Under the pieces are notes generated by a model, which was not told where the DNA came from, made no database searches, and saw only the letters and a list, made by a program, of their open reading frames with translations. A stretch of DNA of 64,000 nt from Pseudaestuariivita rosea (GTDB lineage: Bacteria; Pseudomonadota; Alphaproteobacteria; Rhodobacterales; Rhodobacteraceae): assembly GCF_017592335.1 (NCBI RefSeq), contig NZ_JACNMP010000006.1, positions 1 through 64,000 of the forward strand, given 5' to 3'. The number at the start of each line of letters is the position of its first letter. The first letter of the stretch is position 1. This document shows, one piece after another, positions 38,360 to 47,673 of the stretch. The position numbers were made by a program, and so were the translations under genes.

Positions 38360-38891
38360 ACTGGTTGCCAAAACCCCATGCGAAGGACTTTTGCCCTTTT
38401 CCTATGGGACAGTTTCACTTAGCGAAGTTACCTATGATAGCCTAACCTCTGTCGCCCCATTTGTAGGCAAAAACAAAGCGGTGGCGGATGTTTTTAAAGC
38501 TGCGGGAACACCCATGCCTGCAGTAGGCCGCGCGACGGGCAAGGACGGACAACGCGCGATCTGGTTCGGCCGGGGTCAGATTCTGCTGGCGGGTCTGACG
38601 GAAGAAGGCCTTGAGGGTCTAGCCGCCGTGACAGACCAGTCCGACGCCTGGGCTGTGGTCCGGTTGGAAGGTGAAAACGCTGATGCTATCCTAGCCAGGC
38701 TGGTTCCCCTTGATCTCGATAAGGGGGTGTTCAAGCGCGGCCATACGGCCCGGACACAGGTCCAGCATATGATGGCGTCGATCACACGGACCGGTGTGCA
38801 GACCTTTGAGATCATTATCATGCAATCCATGGCCCGCACATTGGTGCATGAGTTCGAGATCGCGATGAAAGCGGTCGCTGCGCGAAGGTAA
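38352..38891 (+). CDS. soxG: Sarcosine oxidase gamma subunit
   Basis: 179 residues from a GTG at 38352, preceded by AGAGGGGG and overlapping the soxA stop by 8 bases. It matches the SoxG family: AVGRATGKDGQRAIWFGRGQ, AWAVVRLEGENADAILARLV and FEIIIMQSMARTLVHEFEIA. It has a folate-binding, aminomethyltransferase-related fold. It ends the soxBDAG operon, and composite repeat C follows. Confidence 0.9.
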   Translation: MVKLVAKTPCEGLLPFSYGTVSLSEVTYDSLTSVAPFVGKNKAVADVFKAAGTPMPAVGRATGKDGQRAIWFGRGQILLAGLTEEGLEGLAAVTDQSDAWAVVRLEGENADAILARLVPLDLDKGVFKRGHTARTQVQHMMASITRTGVQTFEIIIMQSMARTLVHEFEIAMKAVAARR

Positions 38892-39145
38892 AGGTTTTGC
38901 GCCGCGCTTCGCGCGTCGCGGTGCCTCCGGCGGGAGTATTTTTACCAAGAAGAAGGCAAAAAAAGACGCCTTGCTTTTGACAAGACGCCTTCTCCTTGGA
39001 CGGTCATCGGCGCTCCCGCCTGTACCGTAGCACACAAATACCTGACAAATCCTTCTTCTTGGTTAAAATACTTTGGGGGAGCGCCGCCAGGCGCGGGGGC
39101 AACGCCCCCAACCGCACGAAGTGCCAGAGAGAATGCGCGTCAGCG
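38890..39145 (+). repeat. Composite repeat C, copy 2, with a 94-base insertion in the hairpin loop
   Basis: Left GC module (GCGCCGCGCTTCGCGCGTCG) at 38899-38918, then hairpin arms at 38934-38956 (GAGTATTTTTACCAAGAAGA...) and 39051-39072 (reverse complement, one mismatch in 22). Between the arms lie 94 bases containing a direct repeat AGACGCCTT. After it comes the right GC module (GGCGCGGGGGCAACGCCCCC) ending near CGAAGTGCCAG. The same modules occur, inverted, at 14093-14276. It fills the space between soxG and dnaG and probably terminates the sox operon. Confidence 0.8.
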
Positions 39146-39185
39146 CCCCTTTGTCTTTCGGTCATAAAGCGATACAATAACTGAC

Positions 39186-41129
39186 ATGAGTCTGCCCCCC
39201 GGTTTCTTGGATGAACTGCGTACACGTACCTCGCTGACCCAGGTGGTCGGGCGTAAGGTCATGTGGGACACGCGCAAATCCAATCAGGGTAAGGGCGATA
39301 TGTGGGCGCCGTGCCCCTTCCATCAGGAAAAGACCGCCAGCTTTCACGTCGATGATCGGAAGGGTTTCTACTACTGCTTTGGCTGCCATGCCAAGGGCGA
39401 TGCGATTTCGTTCGTCCGCGAAACCGAAAACGTGGGCTTTATGGAGGCCATCGAAATCCTCGCGCGCGAGGCCGGGATGACCATGCCCGAACGTGACCCG
39501 CAGGCTCAGCAAAAGGCCGACCGGCGTACGGAACTGGCGGATGTGATGGAGCAAGCGGTGCAATATTATCGCCTGCAATTGAAAACCGCTGCCGCGCAGG
39601 ACGCACGCGATTATCTAACGCGTCGGGGACTTTCCGACGCGACACAGGATCGTTTTGATATTGGTTTCGCCCCGGATGCCCGTCAGGGGGTGTTTCAGCA
39701 TCTGACCGGCAAAGGCGTCGCCGCTGATCTCATCGTCGACGCCGGTCTTGCGGCGCGCGCCGATGATGGCGGCCAGCCCTATGACCGGTTCCGGGGCCGC
39801 ATCATCTTTCCGATCCGCGATCCGCGTGGGCGCTGCATTGCCTTGGGGGGCCGTGCAATGGACCCGAACGCGCGGGCCAAATACCTCAACAGCCCCGAAA
39901 CGGACCTGTTCGACAAGGGCCGCAGCCTGTATCACCACGGGCCCGCACGGGAAGCTGCGGGGAAAGGCGCCCCCCTGATCGTGGCCGAGGGCTATATGGA
40001 TGTTATCGCGCTGGTCGAGGGCGGCTTTGGCGCCACCGTCGCGCCCCTGGGCACCGCGATCACCGAAGACCAGCTGCGGCTTCTCTGGCGCATCGCCCCT
40101 GAACCCATCATCGCGCTGGATGGCGATACGGCGGGTCTGCGCGCAGCCTATCGCCTGATCGACCTGGCCCTGCCGCTGCTTGAGGCCGGGCAATCCTTGC
40201 GCTTTGCCCTGATGCCCGAAGGTCAGGACCCAGATGACCTGATCCGCGCCCATGGGGCAGGGGCCGTGCAAAAGCTGCTGGATCAGGCGCTGCCGATGGT
40301 GCGTCTGCTGTGGCGGCGTGAAACGGAAGGCAAGGTCTTTGACAGCCCCGAACGCAAAGCGGCGCTGGACAAGATCCTGCGCGACAAGCTGAAACTGATC
40401 CGCGACCCATCCCTGCGCAACCACTATGGTCAGGACATCAAAGATCTGCGCTGGCAGCTGTTCCGCCCGCAGCGCGCGCCGAAATCCGGCAAATTCTGGC
40501 AGGCTAAGGGCGGCCCACAGCCATCGACCAAAACATCACTACTGGCCGCCGCCGACACCACCATCGAAGATCAGTTGCGCGAAGCCGTGATCCTGGCCAC
40601 ACTGATCGCCAATCCCACCGTTTTGCCGGTCTTTGAAGCCGAACTGGAACGCCTGGATTGCCGCGCCGCCGATCACCGTCTGATCCGCGATGCCCTGCTG
40701 CGACACATCGACAGTGATGCAGATATGCTACGCACTGTTGTCGAAAACGAAACCGGGGCCGAGCCCCTTGAAAAACTCTTCGCGCAAAGCCATGTGGCCA
40801 TCGTACCCCCCGTCCGCAATCCCGGCGACGCTGAAATGGCCACCATGTGCGTGGCAGAAGAGCTTGCAAAACTTGATGCCAGACGGGGCCACCAGCAAGA
40901 GATCAATGAGGCCGTCGAAGATTATGCCGCGTTGGCCGATGAAGGCATCACATGGCGATTAAAACAGGCATCCGACGCCGTCAACAATGCGGGAAAAACC
41001 GATAATGATGACAAAGCTGATTACGACATCGGTCCAAACGGCGCCCGCATCAAGCGCGATGAACGGTCAGCCTTCGATCACCTGCTGGAACAGATCAACT
41101 TCGCCAAAGGGTCCCGCCGCGACAGATAG
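39186..41129 (+). CDS. dnaG: DNA primase
   Basis: 647 residues. N-terminal CHC2 zinc finger CPFHQEKTASFHVDD..FYYCFGCHAKGD (about 41-68), catalytic core with LNSPETDLFDKGRSLY, TOPRIM acidic motifs VAEGYMDVIAL (near 265) and ALDGDTAGLRAAYR (near 318), and a C-terminal helical helicase-binding region. It makes RNA primers for replication. No clear ribosome-binding site is seen before the ATG. dnaG is followed by rpoD, as in the macromolecular-synthesis arrangement, but without rpsU upstream. Confidence 0.96.
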   Translation: MSLPPGFLDELRTRTSLTQVVGRKVMWDTRKSNQGKGDMWAPCPFHQEKTASFHVDDRKGFYYCFGCHAKGDAISFVRETENVGFMEAIEILAREAGMTMPERDPQAQQKADRRTELADVMEQAVQYYRLQLKTAAAQDARDYLTRRGLSDATQDRFDIGFAPDARQGVFQHLTGKGVAADLIVDAGLAARADDGGQPYDRFRGRIIFPIRDPRGRCIALGGRAMDPNARAKYLNSPETDLFDKGRSLYHHGPAREAAGKGAPLIVAEGYMDVIALVEGGFGATVAPLGTAITEDQLRLLWRIAPEPIIALDGDTAGLRAAYRLIDLALPLLEAGQSLRFALMPEGQDPDDLIRAHGAGAVQKLLDQALPMVRLLWRRETEGKVFDSPERKAALDKILRDKLKLIRDPSLRNHYGQDIKDLRWQLFRPQRAPKSGKFWQAKGGPQPSTKTSLLAAADTTIEDQLREAVILATLIANPTVLPVFEAELERLDCRAADHRLIRDALLRHIDSDADMLRTVVENETGAEPLEKLFAQSHVAIVPPVRNPGDAEMATMCVAEELAKLDARRGHQQEINEAVEDYAALADEGITWRLKQASDAVNNAGKTDNDDKADYDIGPNGARIKRDERSAFDHLLEQINFAKGSRRDR

Positions 41130-41271
41130 CAGGCGCGGGCTGGCTTTTCGAACGTGATACGCTAAATAAATCAGGGCGATCAGAATAGCGAATCGCTTGA
41201 ACCCGGGAATGATTCGCTTCAATGTAGAAAACGAATCACCTCACGCTGACGCCCCGCCGAAGGAGTGCCGC

Positions 41272-43251
41272 ATGGCCAAGGACACCGACGAACGCAAATC
41301 CGACAATCAGGACGCGGAAATTTCGCTTGATATGAGCCAGGCCGCCGTCAAGAAAATGATCGCCGAGGCGCGTGAGAGGGGATACATCACCTACGATCAG
41401 CTCAACCAGGTGCTGCCGCCCGATCAGGTCAGTTCCGAACAGATCGAAGACGTGATGTCGATGCTGTCTGAAATGGGCATCAATATCATCGAGGACGATG
41501 AGGTCGAAGAGGAAGAACAGAAGGGTTCAACCGAAATCGCGACCACGGGTGGCGCGCGTGAAGTCGCCGTGTCCGCGCAGGAAACCGAAAAGCTGGATCG
41601 TACCGATGACCCCGTGCGGATGTATCTGCGCGAAATGGGGTCGGTCGAACTGTTGTCGCGCGAAGGTGAAATTGCCATCGCCAAACGGATCGAGGCCGGG
41701 CGCAACACGATGATTGCGGGCCTCTGCGAAAGCCCGCTGACCTTTCAGGCGATCACCATCTGGCGCGACGAGCTTCTGAACGAAGACATCCTTCTGCGCG
41801 ATGTGATCGACCTTGAAACCACCTTTGGCCGTCAGGTCGGCGAAGACGGGGAAGAGGCCACGCCGGTCGTCGATACCTCGGTTGTCGAAGCCAAACCCAA
41901 GGCCGAGGCCGAACCGGAACTGGATGCCGACGGCAACCCCATCGCCAGCGATGACGACGATGACGAAGATGATCAGGCCAATATGTCCCTGGCCGCGATG
42001 GAAGCGGCGTTGAAGCCTCAGGTCCTGGAAACGTTGGACCTGATCGCACGCGATTACGTGAAGCTGAGCGAAATGCAGGATTTGCGGATTTCGGCCACGC
42101 TTAACGAAGATTCCAGCTTTACCGGCAATGATGAGGATGAGTACCAGAAACTGCGGTCCGAAATCGTCGTGCTGGTGAACGAACTGCACCTGCACAACAA
42201 CCGGATCGAGGCGCTGATCGACCAGCTTTACGGCATCAACCGCCGGATCATGTCGATCGACAGCAGCATGGTCAAACTGGCCGACCAGGCCCGCATCAAC
42301 CGCCGTGAATTTATCGACGCCTATCGCGGTTATGAACTGGACCCAACCTGGCTGGACCGCATGTCTGAAAAGCCCGGTCGCGGCTGGCAGGCGCTGATCG
42401 AACGGTCGACGCCCAAGGTCGAAGAACTGCGGTCCGACATGGCGCAGGTCGGCCAATATGTGGGCCTTGATATCAGCGAATTCCGCCGCATCGTCCAACA
42501 GGTCCAGAAGGGCGAAAAAGAGGCGCGCCAGGCCAAGAAAGAAATGGTCGAGGCGAACCTGCGTCTGGTGATCTCAATCGCGAAAAAATACACCAACCGC
42601 GGCCTGCAATTCCTTGATCTTATTCAGGAAGGGAACATCGGCCTGATGAAGGCGGTCGATAAATTCGAATACCGCCGCGGGTATAAATTTTCGACCTACG
42701 CCACCTGGTGGATCCGTCAGGCGATCACCCGGTCCATTGCCGATCAGGCGCGCACGATCCGTATTCCTGTGCATATGATCGAGACGATCAACAAGCTGGT
42801 CCGCACCGGCCGCCAGATGCTGCATGAAATCGGCCGCGAACCCACGCCCGAGGAACTGGCCGAAAAGCTGCAGATGCCGCTGGAAAAGGTCCGCAAGGTG
42901 ATGAAAATCGCCAAGGAACCCATTTCGCTGGAAACCCCGATTGGCGACGAAGAAGACAGCCAGTTGGGCGATTTCATCGAAGACAAGAACGCCGTCCTGC
43001 CGCTGGACTCAGCCATTCAGGAAAACCTGAAGGAAACCACAACGCGCGTTCTGGCATCCCTGACCCCGCGCGAAGAACGTGTGCTGCGCATGCGCTTCGG
43101 CATCGGCATGAACACCGATCACACGCTGGAAGAAGTCGGCCAACAATTCAGCGTCACCCGCGAACGCATCCGCCAGATCGAGGCGAAGGCCCTGCGTAAG
43201 CTGAAACACCCCAGCCGAAGCCGGAAGTTGCGGAGTTTCCTGGATCAGTAG
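41272..43251 (+). CDS. rpoD: RNA polymerase primary sigma factor (sigma-70)
   Basis: 659 residues from the ATG at 41272, preceded by AAGGAG; an upstream ATG at 41197 would add 25 residues but lacks one. Region 1.1 (about 15-80), region 1.2 [20 protein letters not shown] (near 108), a long acidic nonconserved region ([10 protein letters not shown]..), region 2 ([35 protein letters not shown]), region 3, and region 4 ([40 protein letters not shown]). The 142-bp upstream space contains CTTGAA at 41196 with a weak heat-shock-like spacing. Confidence 0.97.
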   Translation: MAKDTDERKSDNQDAEISLDMSQAAVKKMIAEARERGYITYDQLNQVLPPDQVSSEQIEDVMSMLSEMGINIIEDDEVEEEEQKGSTEIATTGGAREVAVSAQETEKLDRTDDPVRMYLREMGSVELLSREGEIAIAKRIEAGRNTMIAGLCESPLTFQAITIWRDELLNEDILLRDVIDLETTFGRQVGEDGEEATPVVDTSVVEAKPKAEAEPELDADGNPIASDDDDDEDDQANMSLAAMEAALKPQVLETLDLIARDYVKLSEMQDLRISATLNEDSSFTGNDEDEYQKLRSEIVVLVNELHLHNNRIEALIDQLYGINRRIMSIDSSMVKLADQARINRREFIDAYRGYELDPTWLDRMSEKPGRGWQALIERSTPKVEELRSDMAQVGQYVGLDISEFRRIVQQVQKGEKEARQAKKEMVEANLRLVISIAKKYTNRGLQFLDLIQEGNIGLMKAVDKFEYRRGYKFSTYATWWIRQAITRSIADQARTIRIPVHMIETINKLVRTGRQMLHEIGREPTPEELAEKLQMPLEKVRKVMKIAKEPISLETPIGDEEDSQLGDFIEDKNAVLPLDSAIQENLKETTTRVLASLTPREERVLRMRFGIGMNTDHTLEEVGQQFSVTRERIRQIEAKALRKLKHPSRSRKLRSFLDQ

Positions 43252-43776
43252 GTGCCGCCGTTCACAGAAGAGGATTGGAGAACGCGTTCCGATTGGGATT
43301 TTGCTCAGAACGGGGCGATTTCCCTATTTTGGCGTAAAGAACTCTTTTATGACGCGCTGTCTGAACTGAAAAAACTCGACTACTTGGTTCTTTCGCTGGA
43401 CTGCACATCCGTGACTGCATTTTGTCGATCAATCTCGCATGGCTTCAAGTGGCAAGAACAATTCGGGTATCATCTTGAAGACGCGAACCTAGACGCGATT
43501 AACGACGGCCTCAGAACGCCGCCATTTCCAGCCAGCTCGAAACGACTGGTGATCAGTATGACGGATTTTCACAGACTTTTCGACGAAGACCCTGAGTTTG
43601 CTTCTCAATTTCTGGATATTGTTGAGTATCAGGCAAGAGATGCGCTTTTGTTCGGCGGTCTGATGCTTTGTTTTGTTCAGACAGATGATCCTGGATTTGA
43701 GACTGAGAAGCTGGGCGGGCGATCTGCTTTGTGGAACAGCAAAGAGTGGCTGTTATCAGCGCGTGGTTTGAACTGA
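43252..43776 (+). CDS. Barstar-like protein (ribonuclease inhibitor family)
   Basis: 174 residues from a GTG directly after the rpoD stop. The middle matches the barstar pattern: LVLSLDCTSVTAFCRSIS, then FGYHLEDANLDAINDGLR (compare barstar YFG.NLDAL.D.L), then a C-terminal block FGGLMLCFVQTDDPGFE. Barstar domains inhibit barnase-type ribonucleases. The N-terminal 45 residues are extra. No barnase or polymorphic toxin gene is adjacent. Base composition is lower in GC than rpoD. An alternative is an orphan immunity protein acquired separately. Confidence 0.6.
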   Translation: MPPFTEEDWRTRSDWDFAQNGAISLFWRKELFYDALSELKKLDYLVLSLDCTSVTAFCRSISHGFKWQEQFGYHLEDANLDAINDGLRTPPFPASSKRLVISMTDFHRLFDEDPEFASQFLDIVEYQARDALLFGGLMLCFVQTDDPGFETEKLGGRSALWNSKEWLLSARGLN

Positions 43777-43859
43777 AATTTGTCCTGCGCATTCCTATAG
43801 ATGATACTCAACCACTATCGGTTGGGCTTTAACTCAGCTTCCTTGTCAACTCATCACAA

Positions 43860-43879
43860 TCCCGGACTTGATCCGGGAC
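43860..43879 (+). repeat. Palindromic repeat B, copy 3
   Basis: TCCCGGACTTGATCCGGGAC followed by CTC. It is the left of two same-orientation B copies that bracket the nested hairpin at 43934-44063. Confidence 0.85.
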
Positions 43880-43933
43880 CTCTGATAGTTCAAGCAGCCC
43901 CTACGGCCCGTGAACGCGCCGAAGGCGCCGGGC

Positions 43934-44063
43934 CATCGGCGGCCCGCCCCACCGGGTCGGCGATTTGGTTGCCATCTGTACGCAGCCGAAAGAACCCACG
44001 TACCTGGCAACCATAAAGCGCATCAGCGGCGAGATATGATCGCCCACCCGCGGGCCGCCGATG
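43934..44063. repeat. Nested 130-bp inverted repeat (large hairpin)
   Basis: Outer arms CATCGGCGGCCCGC (43934-43947) and GCGGGCCGCCGATG (44050-44063) are perfect 14-bp complements. Inner arms are GGTTGCCA (43967-43974)/TGGCAACC (44005-44012) and GTACG (43978-43982)/CGTAC (43999-44003). It is bracketed by repeat B at 43860 and 44103. The 410-bp gap between the barstar-like gene and yjbQ contains nothing else obvious. It could be a structured RNA, a terminator or a small non-autonomous element. Confidence 0.65.
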
Positions 44064-44100
44064 CCCCGACTCACACTTGCCTCAATGCCCAACACCTATG

Positions 44101-44127
44101 CAGTCCCGGACGTGATCCGGGACCTCA
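44101..44127 (+). repeat. Palindromic repeat B, copy 4
   Basis: TCCCGGACGTGATCCGGGAC at 44104-44123 with a one-base change in the loop, followed by CTC. It lies 60 bp before yjbQ. Confidence 0.85.
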
Positions 44128-44186
44128 GATCACACTTACAAAATTGTCATTCACTTTTGGAACGCCTCGTGCCTTAACTCGACACA

Positions 44187-44591
44187 ATGCATACCACATT
44201 CACCATACAGACCCATCGCCCCGGCCTTTACGAATTCACCGATCAGGTCGCTGGATGGGCCCAAGGCACCGGCGTTCTGACGCTGTTCATCCGCCATACC
44301 TCGGCCAGCCTGCTGATTCAGGAAAACGCCGACCCCGAGGTCAAAACCGACCTGACCGAATACTTCCACCGCCTGGTGCCGCCCACGACTGATCCGAAAA
44401 TGTCCTATATCACGCACACTTACGAAGGCCCCGACGATATGCCCGCCCATATCAAAGCCGCGCTTCTGCCGGTGTCGCTGCAAATTCCGGTGATTGACGG
44501 TAAACTGGCGCTGGGCACCTGGCAGGGCATCTATGTCTTCGAACACCGCACGGCCCCGCATCAGCGGCAGGTCGTGGCGTATCTGACATAA
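44187..44591 (+). CDS. yjbQ: YjbQ family protein (secondary thiamine-phosphate synthase-type enzyme)
   Basis: 134 residues matching the UPF0047/YjbQ family: GLYEFTDQVAGWAQGTGVLT, FIRHTSASLLIQENADPEV, and C-terminal GTWQGIYVFEHRTAPHQR. Some members show weak thiamine phosphate synthase activity; the true role is unsettled. It ends 4 bp before the converging ion-channel gene. Confidence 0.92.
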   Translation: MHTTFTIQTHRPGLYEFTDQVAGWAQGTGVLTLFIRHTSASLLIQENADPEVKTDLTEYFHRLVPPTTDPKMSYITHTYEGPDDMPAHIKAALLPVSLQIPVIDGKLALGTWQGIYVFEHRTAPHQRQVVAYLT

Positions 44592-44595
44592 CCCG

Positions 44596-45642
44596 TCAGA
44601 TCGTGATTTTGACATCCGCCCCCAGACCAGTTTCGATCTGATCGGCCATCAGCCGGCAGTTGCACAGATAATAAAATGAGCTGCCACTGGACAGGTCGAC
44701 CGGAAAGGGCGGGAACAGGAATTCGGGGTTGTCGGGTTGACGCACGGCGATCAAGGTCGCGTCTTTGGATTTCAAAACCGCCTCAATCTGGGCGGTGTCG
44801 ACAGTGCCGTTAACCACAGCTGAATATATCGTCGCCCCCACATTCGCAGCCGACAGCGCCATCAGGATCTGGCCCGCACCGGGGTCCTGGGCCGCGCGCA
44901 CCAGCGCCTCGGAGGCATTTGACACAATCGCCTCAAGCCCTGCAATCCGCGCCGCGCGGCGGGCGGTGTCGCGATCTTCGAAAAACGCGGCAATATGCAG
45001 GGTTTCGTTCAGTTCCCGAATAGCCAGACAGGCGTTAAAAGTCTCAGCGTCCGATCCGGCATAAACCAGCGCCTTTTGCGCGTGCCGGATACCTGCCCTG
45101 CGCAAGGACGACAATGCATCCAACCGGTCTGATTTGACCAGATGCACCCCATCGGGCATCTCGCCGTCAGTCTGGGCCGTCAGCAAGACGATCTTATCAT
45201 CGCCATCCTGTCCTGCGACCAGATTTTCCACCATCAGCGGCGTGTGATCGCGGTGATACCCCACAATCACGGTTGCACCCTGCATGGTCTCATAGCTGCC
45301 ATAACCGTCTGCCATTCGTCTGATCCTTTCCACCATACCCCCGGCCAACCGCCCCAGCGCAGCCGAGAAAATCAAAAGCGAGCCGGGGAAAAACCAAAAA
45401 GCCGCGATCAATCGCCCGGCTTCGGTCTGGGGGGAATAATCGCCATATCCCACGGTCGAGGCCGTCGTCGCCGCAAAATACACAAAGACCGAAAAATTGC
45501 GTGTCAGGTCCTCTTCCCCGGCAAGCCAGAACAGACCCCATGAGATTGCGAAAAACCCCAGGGCCATCAGCGCCAGCAGCCACCATTTCAGTTCAAGAAC
45601 CTGACGATAGAATGTGCGAAACAACTTATAGAAAATCGGCAC
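44596..45642 (-). CDS. Two-TM potassium-channel-like protein with RCK/TrkA domain
   Basis: 348 residues. First membrane segment about 19-42, pore loop with selectivity filter TASTVGYGDYSP near 60-71, second membrane segment about 78-100. It is followed by a Rossmann-type RCK domain (ATVIVGYHRDHTPLMVENLV) and a C-terminal ligand-binding region. TVGYGD is the canonical K+ filter. The aspartate- and lysine-rich middle helix is typical of such channels. It may be a regulated K+ channel; ligand unknown. Confidence 0.88.
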   Translation of the reverse strand: MPIFYKLFRTFYRQVLELKWWLLALMALGFFAISWGLFWLAGEEDLTRNFSVFVYFAATTASTVGYGDYSPQTEAGRLIAAFWFFPGSLLIFSAALGRLAGGMVERIRRMADGYGSYETMQGATVIVGYHRDHTPLMVENLVAGQDGDDKIVLLTAQTDGEMPDGVHLVKSDRLDALSSLRRAGIRHAQKALVYAGSDAETFNACLAIRELNETLHIAAFFEDRDTARRAARIAGLEAIVSNASEALVRAAQDPGAGQILMALSAANVGATIYSAVVNGTVDTAQIEAVLKSKDATLIAVRQPDNPEFLFPPFPVDLSSGSSFYYLCNCRLMADQIETGLGADVKITI

Positions 45643-45773
45643 GCCTGACGCTTCCTTGACCCTGAAATATGTAGGTCAGATGCCGTTTCCGTTACGAATT
45701 GTCAAATCCCGGCGATCTTGTGAAATCGCGCGGGGCGACTTATGATCAAGATGCAACAGATTGGGGTGGCATC

Positions 45774-46187
45774 ATGAAAGCGTTCACAGTTTTTGGCCTG
45801 GTTTTGTGTCTGGCTATACCAACGGTGGGCAAGGCTGACAGCCTGCTGGCCCAGAACGGCCTGCGGGCACAAGGCAATGGTGGCAATCAGATTGAGGTCT
45901 TCACCCGTGCCGGGTTCCATGGACGGGATTATTTCTGCGCCGCCGGGGATTATGCACGTCGCAAACTGGGGGCCGGGGCCACAGACCGCGTCATGATCAC
46001 CCGCGCGCCGGGCGGCAGCCCCACGCGCCCCAACCGTCGTAGCATGAGTTTTGAATTGTTCCCCGCCGGTGCGCCCATCGATGACAAGAACAGCTTTGTT
46101 CTATCGCCCCGCAACGTCGGCCTCAGCCGAACCGTCGCGCATTCGATCCATCTGTGCAAGGAAGGTCGCGGTCGGCGGTTGGATTAG
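45774..46187 (+). CDS. Secreted protein of unknown function
   Basis: 137 residues from the ATG at 45774, preceded by GGGGTGG; a start 25 codons earlier does not give a signal peptide. Signal peptide about 1-21 (MKAFTVFGLVLCLAIPTVGK, then AD). The mature part has EVFTRAGFHGRDYFCAAGDY, ARRKLGAGATDRV, and a C-terminal HSIHLCKEGRG, so two cysteines likely form a disulfide. I do not recognise a named family. It converges on the multicopper oxidase, 2 bp apart. Confidence 0.75.
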   Translation: MKAFTVFGLVLCLAIPTVGKADSLLAQNGLRAQGNGGNQIEVFTRAGFHGRDYFCAAGDYARRKLGAGATDRVMITRAPGGSPTRPNRRSMSFELFPAGAPIDDKNSFVLSPRNVGLSRTVAHSIHLCKEGRGRRLD

Positions 46188-46189
46188 GC

Positions 46190-47563
46190 TCAGGCGGTCA
46201 CTCTGATCCAGCTCATCATACCTGCCATCTGATGCGACAGCATGTGGCAATGAAACATCCAGTCGCCGGGATTGTCCGCAACAAAGGCGATATGGCGTGT
46301 TTCATCGGCATGCACCAATAATGTGTCTCGCCACGGACCCAGGGCGCCATCCGCCAGAACTTCGCGAAAATGATGCCCGTGCAGGTGCATCGCATGGGGA
46401 AAGGCGGTCTGGTTCTGGATCGGAATGCGCACCGTTTCACCACGCGCCGCTGTCAGCAAGGGCGTATCGGTCATGCCAGCCACCCCGTTGAACGACCAGA
46501 ACTGCCCGTTCTGGACCAGCTCGCGCATCGACATTTCTTGACCCTGCCAGCGGGCCGATTGCATCCCCCGCATCGCGCCGCCCTGCATCACCAGTTCGGT
46601 CACCCGCGCCGCGCCCAGATCCAGGTTCGGCATTTCGTTCGGGGGCAGGGGGTCCGGCACGGCCAACAGATCGTGATCTGTTTGACCCTGCACGGTGATG
46701 CTGGCCATGGCAAAGCCTTCGCCCCGCTCGACCGACACCAGAAAGGCTTCCTGACCCGATGCGGCGGTGACATCGGCGATGATATCGGCCCGTTGCGCAG
46801 GCGCCAGCAAAAGGCGTTCCATCTGCTGCGGGGCGTCCAGCGGCATACCGTCCAGCGCCACGACCCACCCGCGCAGACCGCTCAGTGCCAGATCGAAGAT
46901 ACGCGCGGTGGCTATATTCACCAGACGTAGCCTAAGCCGATCCCCCGAACGCGCGGTCAAGCTCAGCTGATCCTGACCATTCGCCGTCACATAATTCCCG
47001 ATTCGCCCGGCGTGGGACAGATCGTGGCGATGATCGAAGGGCGTGACAAAACCGGCCTCTTGCGTCAGCCGCCAGTCATCCAGAACGATTGCGTGTTCGG
47101 CGTCGATCTGCGACGGTTCGGCCTCATCCACAATCAGCACACCGGACAGCCCGCGTGAGATTTGTTCGACCGAGTTGAAATGCGGGTGATACCAATAGGT
47201 GCCCGCATCCGGCACGCGAAATTCATACCGAAAACGCCCGCCAGGCGGCACCGCGGCTTGCGTCATACCGGGCACGCCATCCATCGCATTGGGCAGGCGG
47301 ATGCCATGCCAATGTATCGTCGTCGGCTCTCGCAGGTCATTCACCAGATCAACCTGGAACAGATCGCCTTGCCTGGCGCGCAGCACGGGGCCGGGGACCT
47401 GACCGTCATAGCCCCAGATCTGCGTTTCCGGATACCCTTGCGGGGCCAGTTGGACCTGGGCCGCCGTCGCCGTCAGAACCCTGGGGGTCGCGGCCCAAGA
47501 CAGGCTTGGCAGCGTGGCCGAAGCAGCAAGACCTGACAAAACATCCCGACGTGATAAACGCAT
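46190..47563 (-). CDS. Multicopper oxidase, exported
   Basis: 457 residues from the ATG at 47563 (AGGGGG upstream). N-terminus MRLSRRDVLSGLAASATLPS resembles a Tat signal (RR). Copper motifs are complete: TIHWHGIR and YWYHPHF in the first domain, then FPHAMHLHGHHF and FHCHMLSHQMAGMM in the last; the final methionine is the type-1 copper axial ligand. Length and order fit CueO/CopA-type three-domain oxidases. Possible roles are periplasmic Cu(I) oxidation or phenolic oxidation. A methionine-rich segment (MQGGAMRGMQSARWQGQEMS) suggests copper handling. Confidence 0.92.
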   Translation of the reverse strand: MRLSRRDVLSGLAASATLPSLSWAATPRVLTATAAQVQLAPQGYPETQIWGYDGQVPGPVLRARQGDLFQVDLVNDLREPTTIHWHGIRLPNAMDGVPGMTQAAVPPGGRFRYEFRVPDAGTYWYHPHFNSVEQISRGLSGVLIVDEAEPSQIDAEHAIVLDDWRLTQEAGFVTPFDHRHDLSHAGRIGNYVTANGQDQLSLTARSGDRLRLRLVNIATARIFDLALSGLRGWVVALDGMPLDAPQQMERLLLAPAQRADIIADVTAASGQEAFLVSVERGEGFAMASITVQGQTDHDLLAVPDPLPPNEMPNLDLGAARVTELVMQGGAMRGMQSARWQGQEMSMRELVQNGQFWSFNGVAGMTDTPLLTAARGETVRIPIQNQTAFPHAMHLHGHHFREVLADGALGPWRDTLLVHADETRHIAFVADNPGDWMFHCHMLSHQMAGMMSWIRVTA

Positions 47564-47673
47564 GATATCCCCCTGATATTGGTTGCTGAATAGTGCGCAA
47601 TCACGATCGGACCTGCAAGCGACACGCTGAAGCATTCGTTAAAAGTGTAGCGCAAGATAAAGTATCCGCATTT

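Noticed and set aside
41196-41230. CTTGAA-N18-CAATGT upstream of rpoD as a heat-shock promoter
   Set aside because: The -10 part fits the consensus poorly; I cannot support it from sequence alone.
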